Shown here piece by piece: positions 63,636 to 64,000 of a stretch of DNA of 64,000 nt (positions are counted from its first letter, which is position 1; every line of letters starts with the position of its first letter). The stretch covers positions 806,001-870,000 of the forward strand of contig NZ_JARKMY010000002.1 of the NCBI RefSeq assembly GCF_029360725.1, given 5' to 3'. The notes beneath the pieces are model-generated. The model was not told where the DNA came from and did not search any database. It saw nothing but the letters and a program-made list of their open reading frames with translations. The DNA comes from Chryseolinea sp. H1M3-3. GTDB lineage: Bacteria > Bacteroidota > Bacteroidia > Cytophagales > Cyclobacteriaceae. The translations under genes were made by a program, and so were the position numbers.

Positions 63636-64000
63636 TCAGGATGGCTGTTGTTCAAGGGAAGAAGCATTGATTGTATCAAATGCTTGCTTAAGGATGTTAT
63701 ACGGCCGGTAACCTACAATGATGATCCCTTTATTAGATGCGGGATTTTGGAAGGTTAGCGTAGGGAACCGTCCTATGGAGTGGAACTTTGTTTTTTGTAA
63801 ATCATTTCTGAATGCTTCTTTTCCATTTCCCTGATCCCAGTCCTTTTGAAAAGTTGAAAAGTTAAACAACTCGGATTCTAATGTTTTTGCAACAGACAAA
63901 AGTATCTCGGGTTTCGAAATATTCTGGCCGTCTTCCATCAGCGCCTTTCGAATTAGCTGTAAATATTTTTCTGCTGCTGCTTGCGACTGTAGCCCTACCG
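63636..64000 (-). CDS. DsbA-family (FrnE/COG3531-like) protein, partial
   Basis: The C-terminal part (about 120 residues) of a thioredoxin-fold DsbA-family protein running off the right edge. FRNDLQKTKFHSIGRFPTLTFQ and GIIIVGYRPYNILKQAF are the cis-Pro region and final strand typical of DsbA/FrnE dithiol-disulfide isomerase-like proteins. The frame stays open to the last base; the active-site CxxC would lie beyond the window. The 36 bp between it and the GH1-like gene suggest co-transcription. Confidence 0.72.
   Translation of the reverse strand, partial: VGLQSQAAAEKYLQLIRKALMEDGQNISKPEILLSVAKTLESELFNFSTFQKDWDQGNGKEAFRNDLQKTKFHSIGRFPTLTFQNPASNKGIIIVGYRPYNILKQAFDTINASSLEQQPS

Overview
The window looks like chromosomal DNA of a free-living Bacteroidota bacterium, probably Cytophagales-like. 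This is inferred from family content (DUF4251, DinB, TPR proteins with C-terminal membrane helices, secreted GH20 hexosaminidase, AI-2E permease, class II ribonucleotide reductase) and from weak use of Shine-Dalgarno sites. No rRNA, tRNA, phage structural gene or CRISPR was seen.

Region 1 (about 0.2-26 kb) is a stress and dormancy island. It holds three tandem-domain universal stress proteins, a PAS histidine kinase, an FtsH protease, alpha-glucan enzymes (GH13, a GT4-GH57 pair), a PRPP synthase, a phosphoribosyltransferase, a CapA-like protein, a DUF892 protein, an alpha/beta hydrolase, a COG2187 phosphotransferase-like protein, a BON protein and a B12-dependent ribonucleotide reductase. Ten TGA-N6-TCA palindromes (CRP/FNR-like) lie in its promoters, most 50-110 bp before a start codon, and none was seen by eye between genes in the rest of the window. 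The gene set resembles parts of the mycobacterial DosR dormancy regulon. A broken polX lies inside it.

Region 2 (26-38 kb) has a NarL-type regulator followed by a leftward cluster (27.3-36.4 kb) with a LuxR-type regulator upstream. The cluster encodes an 853-residue protein with amphipathic and hydrophobic stretches, a zincin with HETGH, a coiled-coil protein, an unknown 423-residue protein, a double-headed amidase/muramidase, and an M15 peptidase sharing a peptidoglycan-binding module with its neighbour. None has a Sec signal peptide and several start with acidic leaders carrying an E-S/T-P-F motif. This is the best candidate for an undescribed system: a peptidoglycan-targeting cassette exported by an unknown route.

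Region 3 (38-46 kb) has a secreted hexosaminidase with a clear terminator, a DUF4251 protein, and a REP/RAYT element: an eight-unit array of about 125 bp, a Y1 HUH transposase gene, and decaying duplications of that gene's 3' end with the palindromes inverted. After it come a gene fragment and an unusual degenerate 11-bp tandem repeat.

Region 4 (46-56 kb) is mostly housekeeping and accessory: DinB, M20 amidohydrolase, MFS transporter with an overlapping acetyltransferase, a TPR membrane protein, and a metal-regulated locus in which a DtxR-family repressor faces a DUF1111 dihaem protein, a Rieske protein and a porin across a perfect DtxR-like palindrome.

Region 5 (56-64 kb) returns to stress and sugar themes: AI-2E permease, a trehalose-synthase-like GH13, a VKOR-like protein, a SPW-SDR fusion, a GH1-like hydrolase and a truncated DsbA-family gene at the right edge.
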